This document shows, in pieces, positions 7,477 through 15,812 of a DNA stretch of 53,143 nucleotides (position 1 is its first letter; the number at the start of each line of letters is the position of its first letter). Under the pieces are notes generated by a model. It was not told the origin of the DNA and ran no database searches. It saw only the letters and a list, made by a program, of their open reading frames with translations. This stretch comes from Clostridia bacterium (lineage in GTDB: Bacteria > Bacillota > Clostridia > Christensenellales > Aristaeellaceae), in the NCBI GenBank assembly GCA_017433405.1, contig JAFRHH010000041.1:1-53143 (forward strand), written 5' to 3'. Both the position numbers and the translations under genes were made by a program.

Positions 7477-9212
7477 TCCTTAATCTTCACCAGCAGCTCC
7501 GCGTTGGTTTCCACCTTATCCATCATGGACAGCAGCTGCGGAATCGCGACGGCGGAGGTGGCGCTGGAAAGCATGGTCCGGATCATTGAAAGGCCTTCCT
7601 TCTGGCTGTCGCTCAGGAGGATATCCGCGTTCTTGGTAAAGCTGTTCTGCAGGTTAACGGCGGGCTTCACCCCCGCCCGGGCGACGGACTGATCCAGGGT
7701 CAGCTCCATATTGGCGTTTCCCTTAAATTCCTCGACGACGGAATCATCCACCTTCGAGCCCGTTGAAATATCCATCGCGGCGATGACCGTCAGGCTGCCG
7801 CCTTCCTTACAGGCCCGGGCGGCTCCGAAGAGGCGCTTGGCCCGGAAGAGGCTGGCGGGATTCACCATGCCGGGGAGGCTGCGGCCCTGCTGGGCGGCGG
7901 CGGTGGTATAGATTTTCGCGAGCCGGGTCAGGCTGTCCACCAGCAGGACAACATCCTTCTGCTGTTCGACGAGGCGCATGGCCCTTTCAAGGACGATTTC
8001 CGAAAGGCGAAGATGCGCCTCCGGCGCCTGGTCGAAGGAGGAAGACAGCACCTGGCAGGGAACGGAATCCCGAACCAGCGTCGCGTCCTCCGGGTTCACG
8101 TCGATCAGCAGCATCAGCACCGTCACATCCGGATAGTTTTCGGAAATGACCCGGGCGTAGTGAGCCATGATATCCGTTTTTCCGGTATCCGGCGGAGCCA
8201 GAATCAGGGCCCGTTGGCCAAAGCCGAGGGGCGCGATCAGATCCACCAGCCGCATATCCGGGAAGGAAGCGGTGTTTTTGCTTTCCAGCGAAATACGCCG
8301 GGAGGGATAGACCGCTGTCAGCTCATCGAAGACGGGGCGCTGGAAGGAATTGGATTCCGGAACGCCGTTCACCGTGGAGATATACAGGAGAGCAGCGTAT
8401 TTATCCCACTCCCGCTGGGGACGGATTTTTCCCTGAATCAGATCTCCCGTCCGGAGACCGAAGCGGCGGATCTGGGCCATGGAAACATAGACATCCTTCG
8501 AGGAGGGCAGGAAGGACGGAGCCCGCAGGAAGCCATAGCCGTCCGGATGAAGCTCCAGAACCCCTTCGCCTTCCTCGTAATCCCCGGAAGCGAGGAGCTC
8601 CTCCAGCGTCGGCGCCGTGATTCCCGTATCCAGGGGCTGAATCGGCGAGAAGGGCTCATAGGTTCCCTTCGACGGGGAGGGCGTATAGGAAGCGACGGAG
8701 ACGGATCTCGGCCCGAAGGAGGATTCCCCGGAATGAGAGAAGCGCCGCTCCGGAAGCGGAGAGAGGGGACGGACGGGCGCCGCGTGAACCGGCGCGGTGG
8801 GACGGGAGTCCTCTTCCTTCGGGGCCGCGGCAGGGGCCACGGAGGAGGGGCCGAAGCGCGGAACGGTTCCGGTTCCCACTCTTCGGGGCATCACATGGGA
8901 CTCCAAAGCAAGGGGACGGGGCGCCGGAGCGCCAACGGGCCGGCCGGGCCGGGTTCCGTAGGACTGGGGCGGCTGCCAGGCGGGCTTCGCGGTGTGAACC
9001 GGGCTGTCGCTGTTATGCCAGGCCGCCTGGAACTTCGGCTCCTGGGGAGCCGCTTTTTCCGTGCTCTGGTCCGCTTCGGTATTTTCCGGGGAGAGCAGGA
9101 TCTTCTCAATAATGCCGGCCTTATCGAGGCCCGCGCCGAGGACGATCTTCCGTTCCCGGGCATAGTGTTTGAGCTGGACGACGGTCATCGCTTTTAATTC
9201 ATTTTCCGTCAT
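7452..9212 (-). CDS. rho: Transcription termination factor Rho, with non-canonical ATPase residues
   Basis: The 586-residue protein has the Rho layout: an N-terminal SAP-like Rho_N helix bundle (residues 5-40), a long Pro/Ala-rich low-complexity linker (about 45-205), the OB-fold RNA-binding domain (GEGVLELHPDGYGFLR, then DVYVSMAQIRRFGLRTGD, 215-257) and a RecA-type ATPase with Walker A PPDTGKT (340-346) and Walker B LLVDSLTRL (423-431). Several catalytic positions differ from E. coli Rho: P-loop Lys181 is Asp342, catalytic Glu211 is Val372 (IDVNPED instead of IDERPEE), Arg212 is Asn, and arginine finger Arg366 is Lys527. AAGGAGGT precedes ATG 9212. The upstream methyltransferase gene is 65 bp away. 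Rho function may be altered; see the finding. Confidence 0.9.
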   Translation of the reverse strand: MTENELKAMTVVQLKHYARERKIVLGAGLDKAGIIEKILLSPENTEADQSTEKAAPQEPKFQAAWHNSDSPVHTAKPAWQPPQSYGTRPGRPVGAPAPRPLALESHVMPRRVGTGTVPRFGPSSVAPAAAPKEEDSRPTAPVHAAPVRPLSPLPERRFSHSGESSFGPRSVSVASYTPSPSKGTYEPFSPIQPLDTGITAPTLEELLASGDYEEGEGVLELHPDGYGFLRAPSFLPSSKDVYVSMAQIRRFGLRTGDLIQGKIRPQREWDKYAALLYISTVNGVPESNSFQRPVFDELTAVYPSRRISLESKNTASFPDMRLVDLIAPLGFGQRALILAPPDTGKTDIMAHYARVISENYPDVTVLMLLIDVNPEDATLVRDSVPCQVLSSSFDQAPEAHLRLSEIVLERAMRLVEQQKDVVLLVDSLTRLAKIYTTAAAQQGRSLPGMVNPASLFRAKRLFGAARACKEGGSLTVIAAMDISTGSKVDDSVVEEFKGNANMELTLDQSVARAGVKPAVNLQNSFTKNADILLSDSQKEGLSMIRTMLSSATSAVAIPQLLSMMDKVETNAELLVKIKEWMALMNR

Positions 9213-9277
9213 GAAGAGAAACCTCCTTATGGTTTGCGAAGGGATTGTGTTTCAACGGGGGAAATCGAAATCAGGTT

Positions 9278-10300
9278 TCAACGATTCAGGGCAAAAATCT
9301 GGTCCCGGAGGACGGCCTGTTCCACTTCGTGGGGAAGGGACTGCCAGGGGCCGTCGCTTACGACGCTGAATCCGCTTTCGGTCAGGCATTCGGATACTTC
9401 GGATGTTTTCAGCGTCAGCGTATTATAGCTCAGCGCCAGCACGCCGCCCGGCTGCATGGCCTTCGACCAGGCGGGAAGGGCCCGGAGGAGCAGCCGGCGG
9501 AAGGATTCCGTTTTGCCCCCTGCCCGGGGCGCGTGCTGAATGCCGTAGGGAAGGTCGGCGAAGAGCAGATCCGCCTTTCGCTTCCGCGTCAGGACGGGAA
9601 GAAGGGCCGTATCCTCCGCTGCCAGGGTCAGACAGCCGGGGGACGGCTGATCCCCCTCTCCGCCGGCCGGAAGGAAGGAACATTCCCAAACGGGAAGAGA
9701 CTGTCTCCCCGCCGTTTCCGACCGAAGGGAGACCTTATGCTTCAGCCGGTGAAACTCCAGATACTTTTTAAAATACGTCTGGGCTTCCCGGATGGCTCCC
9801 CGGTCCGCGTCGAGCCCCAGCGCCTGATCCCCGTATTCCAGGGCGCAGAACAGCGATGTTCCCTTGCCGCAGAGGGGATCCGCCACCAGCAGGCTTCCGG
9901 GAGGAAAGGTTTCAGCGGAAAGAGCAAGGAGCGCGCGGCTCATGTTCAGAATTCTTTTCGTATAGGGAACCCCGGTCTTCCCCTTGTATTTCAGGAGCTC
10001 CGCGAGATCCTCCTCCAGCGCGCCCCGGCGAAGGACCGGCAACGGACGCAGCAGGCCATCCTCAGGCTGCTCCGCCATCAGGGACACGGAGCTGTGGCCG
10101 GAGAGCCAGCGCAGCTCCCGATCCGAAAGCGCCCTGCTTTCAAAGCACAGAAAGGAGGCGTTGCCCAGGGCCCGGATTTCAATTTCACAGCGGACGCCGA
10201 TCGCTTCAAGCATCGATTGAAGCTCGCTTAAAGCCAGGCGGTCGAGCGATTTACGATAACGGATATTCGGGTGCTTTATCAGCTCGAACGAAAAAAACAT
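9278..10300 (-). CDS. Trm11/UPF0020-like SAM-dependent RNA guanine methyltransferase
   Basis: This 340-residue protein resembles the TRM11/UPF0020 group, which makes N2-methylguanosine in tRNA. The catalytic half has VADPLCGKGTSLFCALEYG (SAM motif I), YGDQALGLDADRGAI (motif II) and ADLLFADLPYGIQH, where DLPYG is the (N/D)PPY-type catalytic motif IV. The N-terminal part (about 100 residues) carries no THUMP domain that I can recognise. The exact target is not deducible. It has its own promoter (10331-10359) after the rpsU terminator and leads into rho. ATG 10300 is preceded by AGAGG at 5 nt. Confidence 0.75.
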   Translation of the reverse strand: MFFSFELIKHPNIRYRKSLDRLALSELQSMLEAIGVRCEIEIRALGNASFLCFESRALSDRELRWLSGHSSVSLMAEQPEDGLLRPLPVLRRGALEEDLAELLKYKGKTGVPYTKRILNMSRALLALSAETFPPGSLLVADPLCGKGTSLFCALEYGDQALGLDADRGAIREAQTYFKKYLEFHRLKHKVSLRSETAGRQSLPVWECSFLPAGGEGDQPSPGCLTLAAEDTALLPVLTRKRKADLLFADLPYGIQHAPRAGGKTESFRRLLLRALPAWSKAMQPGGVLALSYNTLTLKTSEVSECLTESGFSVVSDGPWQSLPHEVEQAVLRDQIFALNR

Positions 10301-10330
10301 TTCATCCTCTTTTCCTTAGAAACTGACAGC

Positions 10331-10359
10331 AGTATAGCAGATTTCAGCTAACTTGGCAA
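10331..10359 (-). promoter_or_regulatory. Sigma-A promoter for the methyltransferase-rho-ppaC unit
   Basis: On the minus strand TTGCCA (-35, plus positions 10354-10359) is separated by exactly 17 bp from TATACT (-10, 10331-10336). It lies about 30 bp upstream of the methyltransferase start and directly downstream of the rpsU terminator, so it marks the start of a separate transcript. Confidence 0.7.
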
Positions 10360-10371
10360 GGGATTTTGGAC

Positions 10372-10400
10372 AAAAAGAAAACCCTTCCCAAAGGGAAGGG
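10372..10400 (-). terminator. Rho-independent terminator of rpsU
   Basis: Read on the minus strand, CCCTTCCC-TTT-GGGAAGGG (plus 10382-10400) forms an 8-bp stem followed by a T-rich tract TTTTCTTTTT (plus 10372-10381). It starts 11 bp after the rpsU stop codon. Confidence 0.85.
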
Positions 10401-10410
10401 AAGGCTTATC

Positions 10411-10584
10411 TCACCATTTGCGCTTACGGGCGGCTTCGGCCTTTTTCTTGCGCTTGACACTGGGCTTTTCGTAATGCTCGCGCTTGCGAACTTCCTGGAG
10501 AACCCCACTACGGGCGCACTGCCGCTTAAACCGTTTGAGCGCACTTTCCAGGGACTCATTTTCGCGGATACGAACCTCGGACAC
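10411..10584 (-). CDS. rpsU: 30S ribosomal protein S21
   Basis: A 57-residue basic protein begins at a GTG start (plus 10582-10584): [20 protein letters not shown], then [20 protein letters not shown], and a Lys/Arg-rich tail ending in RKRKW. This is the full length and sequence pattern of bS21, which helps base pairing of the ribosome's anti-Shine-Dalgarno with mRNA. GGGAGG lies about 7 nt before the GTG. It has a near-perfect promoter upstream and its own terminator, so it can be expressed alone. Its position after the prmA-rsmE-mtaB-hit series is the conserved Clostridia order. Confidence 0.95.
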   Translation of the reverse strand: MSEVRIRENESLESALKRFKRQCARSGVLQEVRKREHYEKPSVKRKKKAEAARKRKW

Positions 10585-10656
10585 TGTTATCCCTCCCCTC
10601 GCTCATCAAAGCCTTGCCAAAACCGGCCTGACGGACGGGCGGCAAAACGTAGGGTT

Positions 10657-10685
10657 ATTATACAGCCAAATCCACCCTTCGTCAA
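10657..10685 (-). promoter_or_regulatory. Sigma-A promoter of rpsU
   Basis: On the minus strand TTGACG (plus 10680-10685), a 17-bp spacer and a perfect TATAAT (plus 10657-10662) lie about 70 bp upstream of the rpsU GTG. Confidence 0.85.
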
Positions 10686-10710
10686 GAATGTCTAACAAAT
10701 AATTGTGGGT

Positions 10711-10750
10711 TTTCAGCGATTTTCAGCGATTTTTCAGCGCGATTTCAGCG
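10711..10750. repeat. Short tandem repeat, about 10 bp x 4
   Basis: Four imperfect units of TTTCAGCGAT follow one another between hit and the rpsU promoter. This looks like slippage-generated sequence; no function is evident. Confidence 0.6.
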
Positions 10751-10771
10751 CAGCGCACAAAATTCAGGCTG

Positions 10772-11113
10772 TCAGGACATCTTTTCGGACATCTGTTTTC
10801 CGCCAAGAAGATGGAAGTGCAGGTGATGCACCGACTGGCAGGCGTGGGGGCCGGCGTTGGTGATGACGCGATAGCCCTCGGTCAGGTTTTCCTGCTTCGC
10901 GATCAGGCGGGCGGCCCGAAGGCACGCGGCCAGCTGAACGTCGTCGAGCTGATCCGCCTCCGAAAGGGAGGAGATGTGTTTTTTCGGAATGATCAGAATA
11001 TGAACCGGCGCCTGGGGAGCGATATCCCTGAAGGCCAGCACCTGGTCATCCTCGTAGACTTTCGTCGAAGGGATTTCTCCCTCCAGGATCCGACAGAACA
11101 GACAATTTTCCAT
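10772..11113 (-). CDS. HIT-family nucleotide-binding protein (HinT-like)
   Basis: The 113-residue protein has the histidine-triad fold of purine nucleoside phosphoramidases. Visible are CLFCRILEGEIPSTKVYED at the N-terminus (first Cys pair, sometimes metal-binding), the APVHILIIPKKHI strand and the triad HLHFHLLGG near the C-terminus. Length is normal for HinT. GGAGGT precedes ATG 11113. The gene lies between mtaB and rpsU, the usual Clostridia order, and is probably co-transcribed with mtaB. Confidence 0.9.
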   Translation of the reverse strand: MENCLFCRILEGEIPSTKVYEDDQVLAFRDIAPQAPVHILIIPKKHISSLSEADQLDDVQLAACLRAARLIAKQENLTEGYRVITNAGPHACQSVHHLHFHLLGGKQMSEKMS

Positions 11114-11157
11114 TTTGGGGTACCTCCTTTATTGTTTTTTGGCAGTTTGGGGATGGG

Positions 11158-11188
11158 CCGGAACGTGGGGACAGTCCCCCCGTTCCGG
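11158..11188. repeat. REP-like palindrome (GGGGACAGTCCCC type)
   Basis: CCGGAACG-t-GGGGAC-a-GTCCCC-c-CGTTCCGG is palindromic apart from one mismatched pair and the central base. It begins immediately after the mtaB stop codon (minus strand), 44 bp before hit. It belongs to the family seen in pcrA (34312-34377), at 43353-43474 and at 46302. It may form an RNA hairpin between mtaB and hit. Confidence 0.8.
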
Positions 11189-12490
11189 TCAGGGGAGCGG
11201 CCGGCCCAGCATCAGGCCGTCGCGTTCGCCGGTGAGCCTTACCCGCACGGGGACGCCGTAATCGCAGCGGGCGTCGGGGGAGAGGCGGACGCGGATATAT
11301 TCCGGCGTATATCCCTCCCAGCAGCCCTCCATCCGCTCCTCCGGGATGATTTCCGATTCACGGCCGATCCAGGACCGCAGGAAGACAGCGGCGCAGCGAT
11401 CCCCCGTGTCGATCAGGGCCCGGACCCGCTCTTCCTTAACGGCCTTGGGCACCTGGCCGGGCATCAGGGCGGCGGGGGTTCCGGGGCGGGGGGAATAGGG
11501 AAAAACATGAATCCTCGCGAAGCCGACCCGCTCGATCATATCGCGGGTTTCCAGGAACTCCTCTTCCGTTTCGCCGGGGAAGCCAGTCAGAATATCCGTC
11601 GTCAGGGCGGCCGAAGGAAAGACGCTCCGGAGGTTTTGGACACCCTCCAGATACTGAAGCGAATTATAGCGACGCTTCATGCGCCGAAGCACGGAATCGC
11701 TGCCGGACTGCAGGGCCAGGTGAAACTGGGGACAGACCTTCGGCAGGGCCAGCAGGCCGGCGGCAAATTCCTTCGTCGCGATCCCGGGCTCCAGGGAGCC
11801 GAGGCGGATCCGGTCGACGCCGTCGATTCCATGAATTCGCGCCAGCACCTGAAGCAGGGACAGGGGCGGATCCAGATCCTTCCCGTAGGAGGACAGATGA
11901 ATACCGGTCAGGACGATTTCCCGGAACCCGCTAAGGCTCAGCCGCCGGGCTTCCGCCTCCACCTCTTCGGGACAGCGGGAGCGCACCGGGCCCCGGACGG
12001 AAGGAATAATACAGTAGGTACAGCGGTTTTCGCAGCCTTCCTGAATTTTCAGGGTCGCCCGGGTATGTTCGTCCTGAAAGCTGATATGCAGCGGCTCGAA
12101 GGGCAGGGCATCCGGGAGGGGCTCCACGGCGCACAGCGGGGTTCCGGAGGAAATCACCTGCTCCAGGAGCGTCACGACCTCCAGGCGGCGCTGGGTTCCC
12201 AGCACCAGATCGGCCTTCGTCCGGGAAAGCAGGGCGGAAGCCTGCTGCTGGGCCAGGCAGCCGCAGAGGATCAGCCGGGAGGTGGGATGGGTCCGCTTCA
12301 CCCGGCGGGCCAGCTGGAGAGATTTTTTGTCCCCGGTACCGGTGACCGTACAGGTATTGAGCAGATAGACGTCAGCGTCCCCGTCGAAGGGAACGGGGGT
12401 GTAGCCCTTTTCGAGAAACAGTTCCAGCATCGCCTGGGTGTCATACTGATTGACCTTGCAGCCCAGGGTGTGGCAGGCGACCGTCGGCAT
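11189..12490 (-). CDS. mtaB: tRNA (t6A37) methylthiotransferase MtaB
   Basis: This radical SAM methylthiotransferase converts t6A37 to ms2t6A in tRNAs. The 433 residues show an N-terminal UPF0004 domain with cluster ligands Cys11 (HTLGCKVNQYD), Cys47 (NTCTVT) and Cys76 (ILCGCLAQ), then the radical SAM motif CENRCTYC (Cys153/157/160), and a C-terminal TRAM-like region (about 370-433). The HTLGCKVNQ start is characteristic of MtaB rather than MiaB, whose gene is at 47583. It starts 3 bp after the rsmE stop, with its ribosome binding site inside the end of rsmE. Confidence 0.95.
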   Translation of the reverse strand: MPTVACHTLGCKVNQYDTQAMLELFLEKGYTPVPFDGDADVYLLNTCTVTGTGDKKSLQLARRVKRTHPTSRLILCGCLAQQQASALLSRTKADLVLGTQRRLEVVTLLEQVISSGTPLCAVEPLPDALPFEPLHISFQDEHTRATLKIQEGCENRCTYCIIPSVRGPVRSRCPEEVEAEARRLSLSGFREIVLTGIHLSSYGKDLDPPLSLLQVLARIHGIDGVDRIRLGSLEPGIATKEFAAGLLALPKVCPQFHLALQSGSDSVLRRMKRRYNSLQYLEGVQNLRSVFPSAALTTDILTGFPGETEEEFLETRDMIERVGFARIHVFPYSPRPGTPAALMPGQVPKAVKEERVRALIDTGDRCAAVFLRSWIGRESEIIPEERMEGCWEGYTPEYIRVRLSPDARCDYGVPVRVRLTGERDGLMLGRPLP

Positions 12491-12493
12491 GCG

Positions 12494-13231
12494 TCAACCC
12501 TCCATTTCCCCATACAGCGCCATGAAAGCGGAAATCACGGAAAGGCCCGCCGTTTCCGTTCGAAGAATCCGGGGGCCCAGGGTCATGGGAACGCCGCCGG
12601 CGGCCAGAAACAGATCCATCTCGCTTCTGTCGATACCGCCCTCCGGGCCAATCACGATTCCCAGATCGGATACCGACGGCCAGCGGGAAAAAACGGCCAG
12701 GGGGCCGGCATCCCGGCTTTCCTCCCAGGGGATGACCGAAAGGGAATGGCCCTTCAGCCGGTCCGCCGCCTCCGGCACCGAAAGGGGAGGCTCCACCTCC
12801 GGCAGGAGGATCCGGCCGGACTGCTTACAGGCTTCCCGGGCAATCTTCTGCCACCGCTCCCGCTTCTTCAGCCGGTCCCGGGAATCGGGCCGGGAGACGG
12901 AGCGGGTCATCATCACCGGGACGATCCGGGAGACGCCCAGCTCCACCGCCTTCTGGACGATCCATTCCATCTTATCCGCTTTCGGAAGCCCCTGATACAG
13001 GGTGACTTTCAGCCGGGGTTCGGGATCGGGAAGGGCTTCAAGCAGGGAAACGGCGATCCGGCCCGCTTCCACGGAACGGATTTCCGCCCGGAAGCGCCCG
13101 CTTTCCGACAGAGCCTCGACGGGATCGCCTTCCGCCAGGCGAAGCACCGACAGGGCGTGGCGGGTATCCTCGGGAGAAAGGAAGCCCTCCCGGCTGTTTT
13201 CCGGGTTCGGAATGACCCAAAACCGATGCAA
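12494..13231 (-). CDS. rsmE: 16S rRNA (uracil1498-N3)-methyltransferase
   Basis: RsmE methylates U1498 of 16S rRNA. The 245 residues have the N-terminal PUA-like domain (MHRFWVIP, HALSVLRLAEGD) and the C-terminal SPOUT knot with KADKMEWIVQKAVELGV, IGPEGGIDRSE and LGPRILRTETAG, the SAM-binding trefoil signature. Length is normal. It sits 6 bp after prmA and 3 bp before mtaB in a tight operon. Confidence 0.96.
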   Translation of the reverse strand: MHRFWVIPNPENSREGFLSPEDTRHALSVLRLAEGDPVEALSESGRFRAEIRSVEAGRIAVSLLEALPDPEPRLKVTLYQGLPKADKMEWIVQKAVELGVSRIVPVMMTRSVSRPDSRDRLKKRERWQKIAREACKQSGRILLPEVEPPLSVPEAADRLKGHSLSVIPWEESRDAGPLAVFSRWPSVSDLGIVIGPEGGIDRSEMDLFLAAGGVPMTLGPRILRTETAGLSVISAFMALYGEMEG

Positions 13232-13237
13232 GATCCA

Positions 13238-14170
13238 TCACCTCCGGGACAGGAACGCGACCCATTCTCCGCGATGGACTTCCTTCAGAATCGTATAACC
13301 GGCGTCCGTCAGGGCCTTTTGCACCTCCGGCCCCCGCTCCCGGACGATGCCGGAGCAGATAAACAGCCCCTGATCGCGAATATGGGCCCGGAGGGGAGCG
13401 GCGAAGGTGATAATAATATCGGAAATAATATTGGCGACGCAGATATCGCAGGTTTCGCTGACCTGCTTTAGCAGATCCCCCTGCTTCACGGCCACCTGCC
13501 CGGCGACCCCGTTATGGCGGACGTTTTCCTCCGCGACCCGGACGGCATCCGGATCGATATCAATCGCCAGCACCTTCCCGGCTCCCAGCAGGGCAGCCCC
13601 GATGGCGAGAATGCCGCTTCCCGTTCCTACGTCGATAACGGATTCGCCCCCCTGAATACAGTCGTGCAGCAGGGAAAGGCACATGCCGGTGGTTTCGTGG
13701 GTACCGCTGCCGAAGGCCATCCCGGGATCCAGTTCGATGATCCGGTCCCCGGGAGATGGCTCAAAAGCCTCCCAGGTAGGCTTGACGACGAGATGATCGC
13801 AGGCATAGAAGGGCTTATAGTATTTTTTCCAGACATCCTTCCATTCCGCGTCATCGGCGGAGCGGCGGTCCATTTTCAAGCTGCCGTAATCCTCGTGCGC
13901 CTTCCGGAGCGCCTCAAGGGCGAAGCGGAAGCCATCGATTTTTTCCATCAGCCCTTCCGGGGAAAACCAGGCGTGGACCAGGACATCCTCCGGCATCTCG
14001 GTCAGCAGCTTCGGATCGATGATCTCCCAGATTCCGTGGGGCTTATTCGGATCGGGAATGTCCGCCCGGTCCTCGATCATCGTTCCGTCGGCGCCGCCCT
14101 CCATCAGCAGGGAAGAGACCTCGTCGCTTCCCTGGGTCGTCGTGTGCACAATCAGTTCAATCCATTCCAT
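13238..14170 (-). CDS. prmA: Ribosomal protein L11 methyltransferase
   Basis: PrmA trimethylates ribosomal protein L11. The 310 residues begin MEWIELIVHTTTQGSDEVSS, the typical N-terminal substrate-recognition domain, followed by LDPGMAFGSGTHETTGMCL and the SAM motif VIDVGTGSGILAIGAALLG, then VANIISDIII (NPPF-like catalytic loop, here NIISD). AGAGGAGG lies 8-9 nt before ATG 14170. It leads the prmA-rsmE-mtaB-hit-rpsU series. Confidence 0.96.
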   Translation of the reverse strand: MEWIELIVHTTTQGSDEVSSLLMEGGADGTMIEDRADIPDPNKPHGIWEIIDPKLLTEMPEDVLVHAWFSPEGLMEKIDGFRFALEALRKAHEDYGSLKMDRRSADDAEWKDVWKKYYKPFYACDHLVVKPTWEAFEPSPGDRIIELDPGMAFGSGTHETTGMCLSLLHDCIQGGESVIDVGTGSGILAIGAALLGAGKVLAIDIDPDAVRVAEENVRHNGVAGQVAVKQGDLLKQVSETCDICVANIISDIIITFAAPLRAHIRDQGLFICSGIVRERGPEVQKALTDAGYTILKEVHRGEWVAFLSRR

Positions 14171-14231
14171 GCGTTTTCCTCCTCTGAAAAACGTCGGTTC
14201 ACGTCCGCCGGACAGGCCCGGGGCCCTGCGC

Positions 14232-15812
14232 CTATTCCTGATAGCTTTCGATGCCCCTCAGGAGCTCGTATTCCCGTACATCCCGGCAGGTCGTGTACAT
14301 ATGGCGGGTAATCACGTTTCCGGTCCGGAAGTAGAGACAGATAAAGGGACAGTCCTCATAGAACAGGGCCTGGATTTCCATCAGCTTCTGACGGTATTCC
14401 TCCTGGCTCGTCTTCAGCCTCAGATCCTCAAAGAGCTCGTTCATCTTCGTGCTCCGGTAGCGGCAGTAATTCCCCGTATTTCCCCGCATCAGCATGAAGC
14501 CGGGATCGGGAGAGACATCCATGGCGAAGGAGACGAGCGCCAGGTTGAACCGGCCGCTGGAGAGCCGGTCCCGGAGATTGGCCATGGTCATCGCTTCGAC
14601 CTTGCAGGAAATACCGACCTCCGCCAGCTGGGCGGCGATCTGGTTGGCCGCCTCGGTTCGGACATCGTTATCCGGCTCCTCGTAGACATAGAAGCTTAAA
14701 TGAAGATTATGCAGCTTGCCCTCGGAATCAATCCGGTCCAGAATGCCGTTATCGTCCGAATCCGCCCAGCCCGCCTCCTCCAGCAGCTGGCGCGCCATGG
14801 TCAAATCCCGGTAAAAGCCGGCGTCCAGCTCGCTGTTATACATCCAGGTTCCCGGATAGAAGGGAAAATTGGTCGGCTCCACGAGACCGGAATAGATATT
14901 GGTTACCAGCTTGCTCCGGTCAACGACATACCGGATGGCCCGGCGGACCTCCAGCGTCAGCTCCTCGGAGCTGTTGTTCATATAGAGACATTCCAGCTGG
15001 TTTGTCCGATACTTCATCGAGATGGACGCGGTTCCCGTCTTATACTGGGCGCCGGCGATGGACCGGGTGAAAATCGACTCCACCCGGGCGTATTCGTAGC
15101 TTTCGATCACGGAGGAAGCCGTATCATGAAATTCCACCATGATATCCCGGACGGTGGGCTGGGTTTTCCACCAGTTGGTATTCGCCTGGAGCCACATATA
15201 ATCCCCGGCTTTGAATTCCTCGATCCGGTAGGGCCCGCTGCCGATGGGCTGATCCATGCCCACCTGGGAGGCGGGAACGACGGGAAAGGTCATTTCATAG
15301 AGGAGTCCGAAGTTCCTGCGGGCGGCCCGGACGACGACGGTGTATTCATCCCTGGCGGAAATAGAGGAAACGAAATATTTCAGATTGGCATAGAACCCGT
15401 GGTCGGAAGCGTTCTCATCATTGGCCTTATCCAGGATATACTGGGCGGAGGCGACGATATCGCCGGCGGTCAGCGGCGTTCCGTCCGAAAAGGTTACATT
15501 CTTCCGAATATGAAAGGTCCAGTTTTTTCCGTCGCTGGAATGCTCCCAGCTCTCGGCGAGACAGCTCTGGGGAAGATACTGGTCATCGATGACGACCATG
15601 CTTTCATAGACAACGTTATAGATGGACAGCATATCCCGCTCGAGGGGCTCCAGGGGGCGCACCGCCAGGGTTTTGGTACACTGAATACCCAGCACGAGGC
15701 TGGTAAACTGGGCGGTGGAGGAAGCCAGGGCCGAATCAGGATTCAGCCCGGCGAGCAGGATCATCAGCAGGCTGAGCATGAGGGCTGTATACTTTCTGAA
15801 GGTAAATCCCAT
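14232..15812 (-). CDS. Extracellular solute-binding protein, family 5 (peptide/nickel-type)
   Basis: The 526 residues match the SBP_bac_5 family that delivers oligopeptides or similar ligands to ABC importers. A signal peptide (MGFTFRKYTALMLSLLMILL) ends in a likely signal peptidase I site (ALASS); there is no lipobox Cys, unusual for a Gram-positive binding protein. Family features include LAESWEHSSDGKNWTFHIRK, VTFSDGTPLTAGDIV, IGSGPYRIEEFKAGD and a C-terminal EDCPFICLYFRTGN. No permease or ATPase gene is nearby, so it may be an orphan receptor. The start (AAGGGTGA upstream) lies 77 bp inside the end of the coaE-transglycosylase gene. Confidence 0.9.
   Translation of the reverse strand: MGFTFRKYTALMLSLLMILLAGLNPDSALASSTAQFTSLVLGIQCTKTLAVRPLEPLERDMLSIYNVVYESMVVIDDQYLPQSCLAESWEHSSDGKNWTFHIRKNVTFSDGTPLTAGDIVASAQYILDKANDENASDHGFYANLKYFVSSISARDEYTVVVRAARRNFGLLYEMTFPVVPASQVGMDQPIGSGPYRIEEFKAGDYMWLQANTNWWKTQPTVRDIMVEFHDTASSVIESYEYARVESIFTRSIAGAQYKTGTASISMKYRTNQLECLYMNNSSEELTLEVRRAIRYVVDRSKLVTNIYSGLVEPTNFPFYPGTWMYNSELDAGFYRDLTMARQLLEEAGWADSDDNGILDRIDSEGKLHNLHLSFYVYEEPDNDVRTEAANQIAAQLAEVGISCKVEAMTMANLRDRLSSGRFNLALVSFAMDVSPDPGFMLMRGNTGNYCRYRSTKMNELFEDLRLKTSQEEYRQKLMEIQALFYEDCPFICLYFRTGNVITRHMYTTCRDVREYELLRGIESYQE

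Noticed and set aside
10703-13471. A 922-codon open frame on the plus strand
   Set aside because: It runs antisense through hit, mtaB, rsmE and part of prmA, all of which have clear family motifs. The product is Arg/Gly/Gln-rich with no domain; high GC content simply keeps the opposite strand open.
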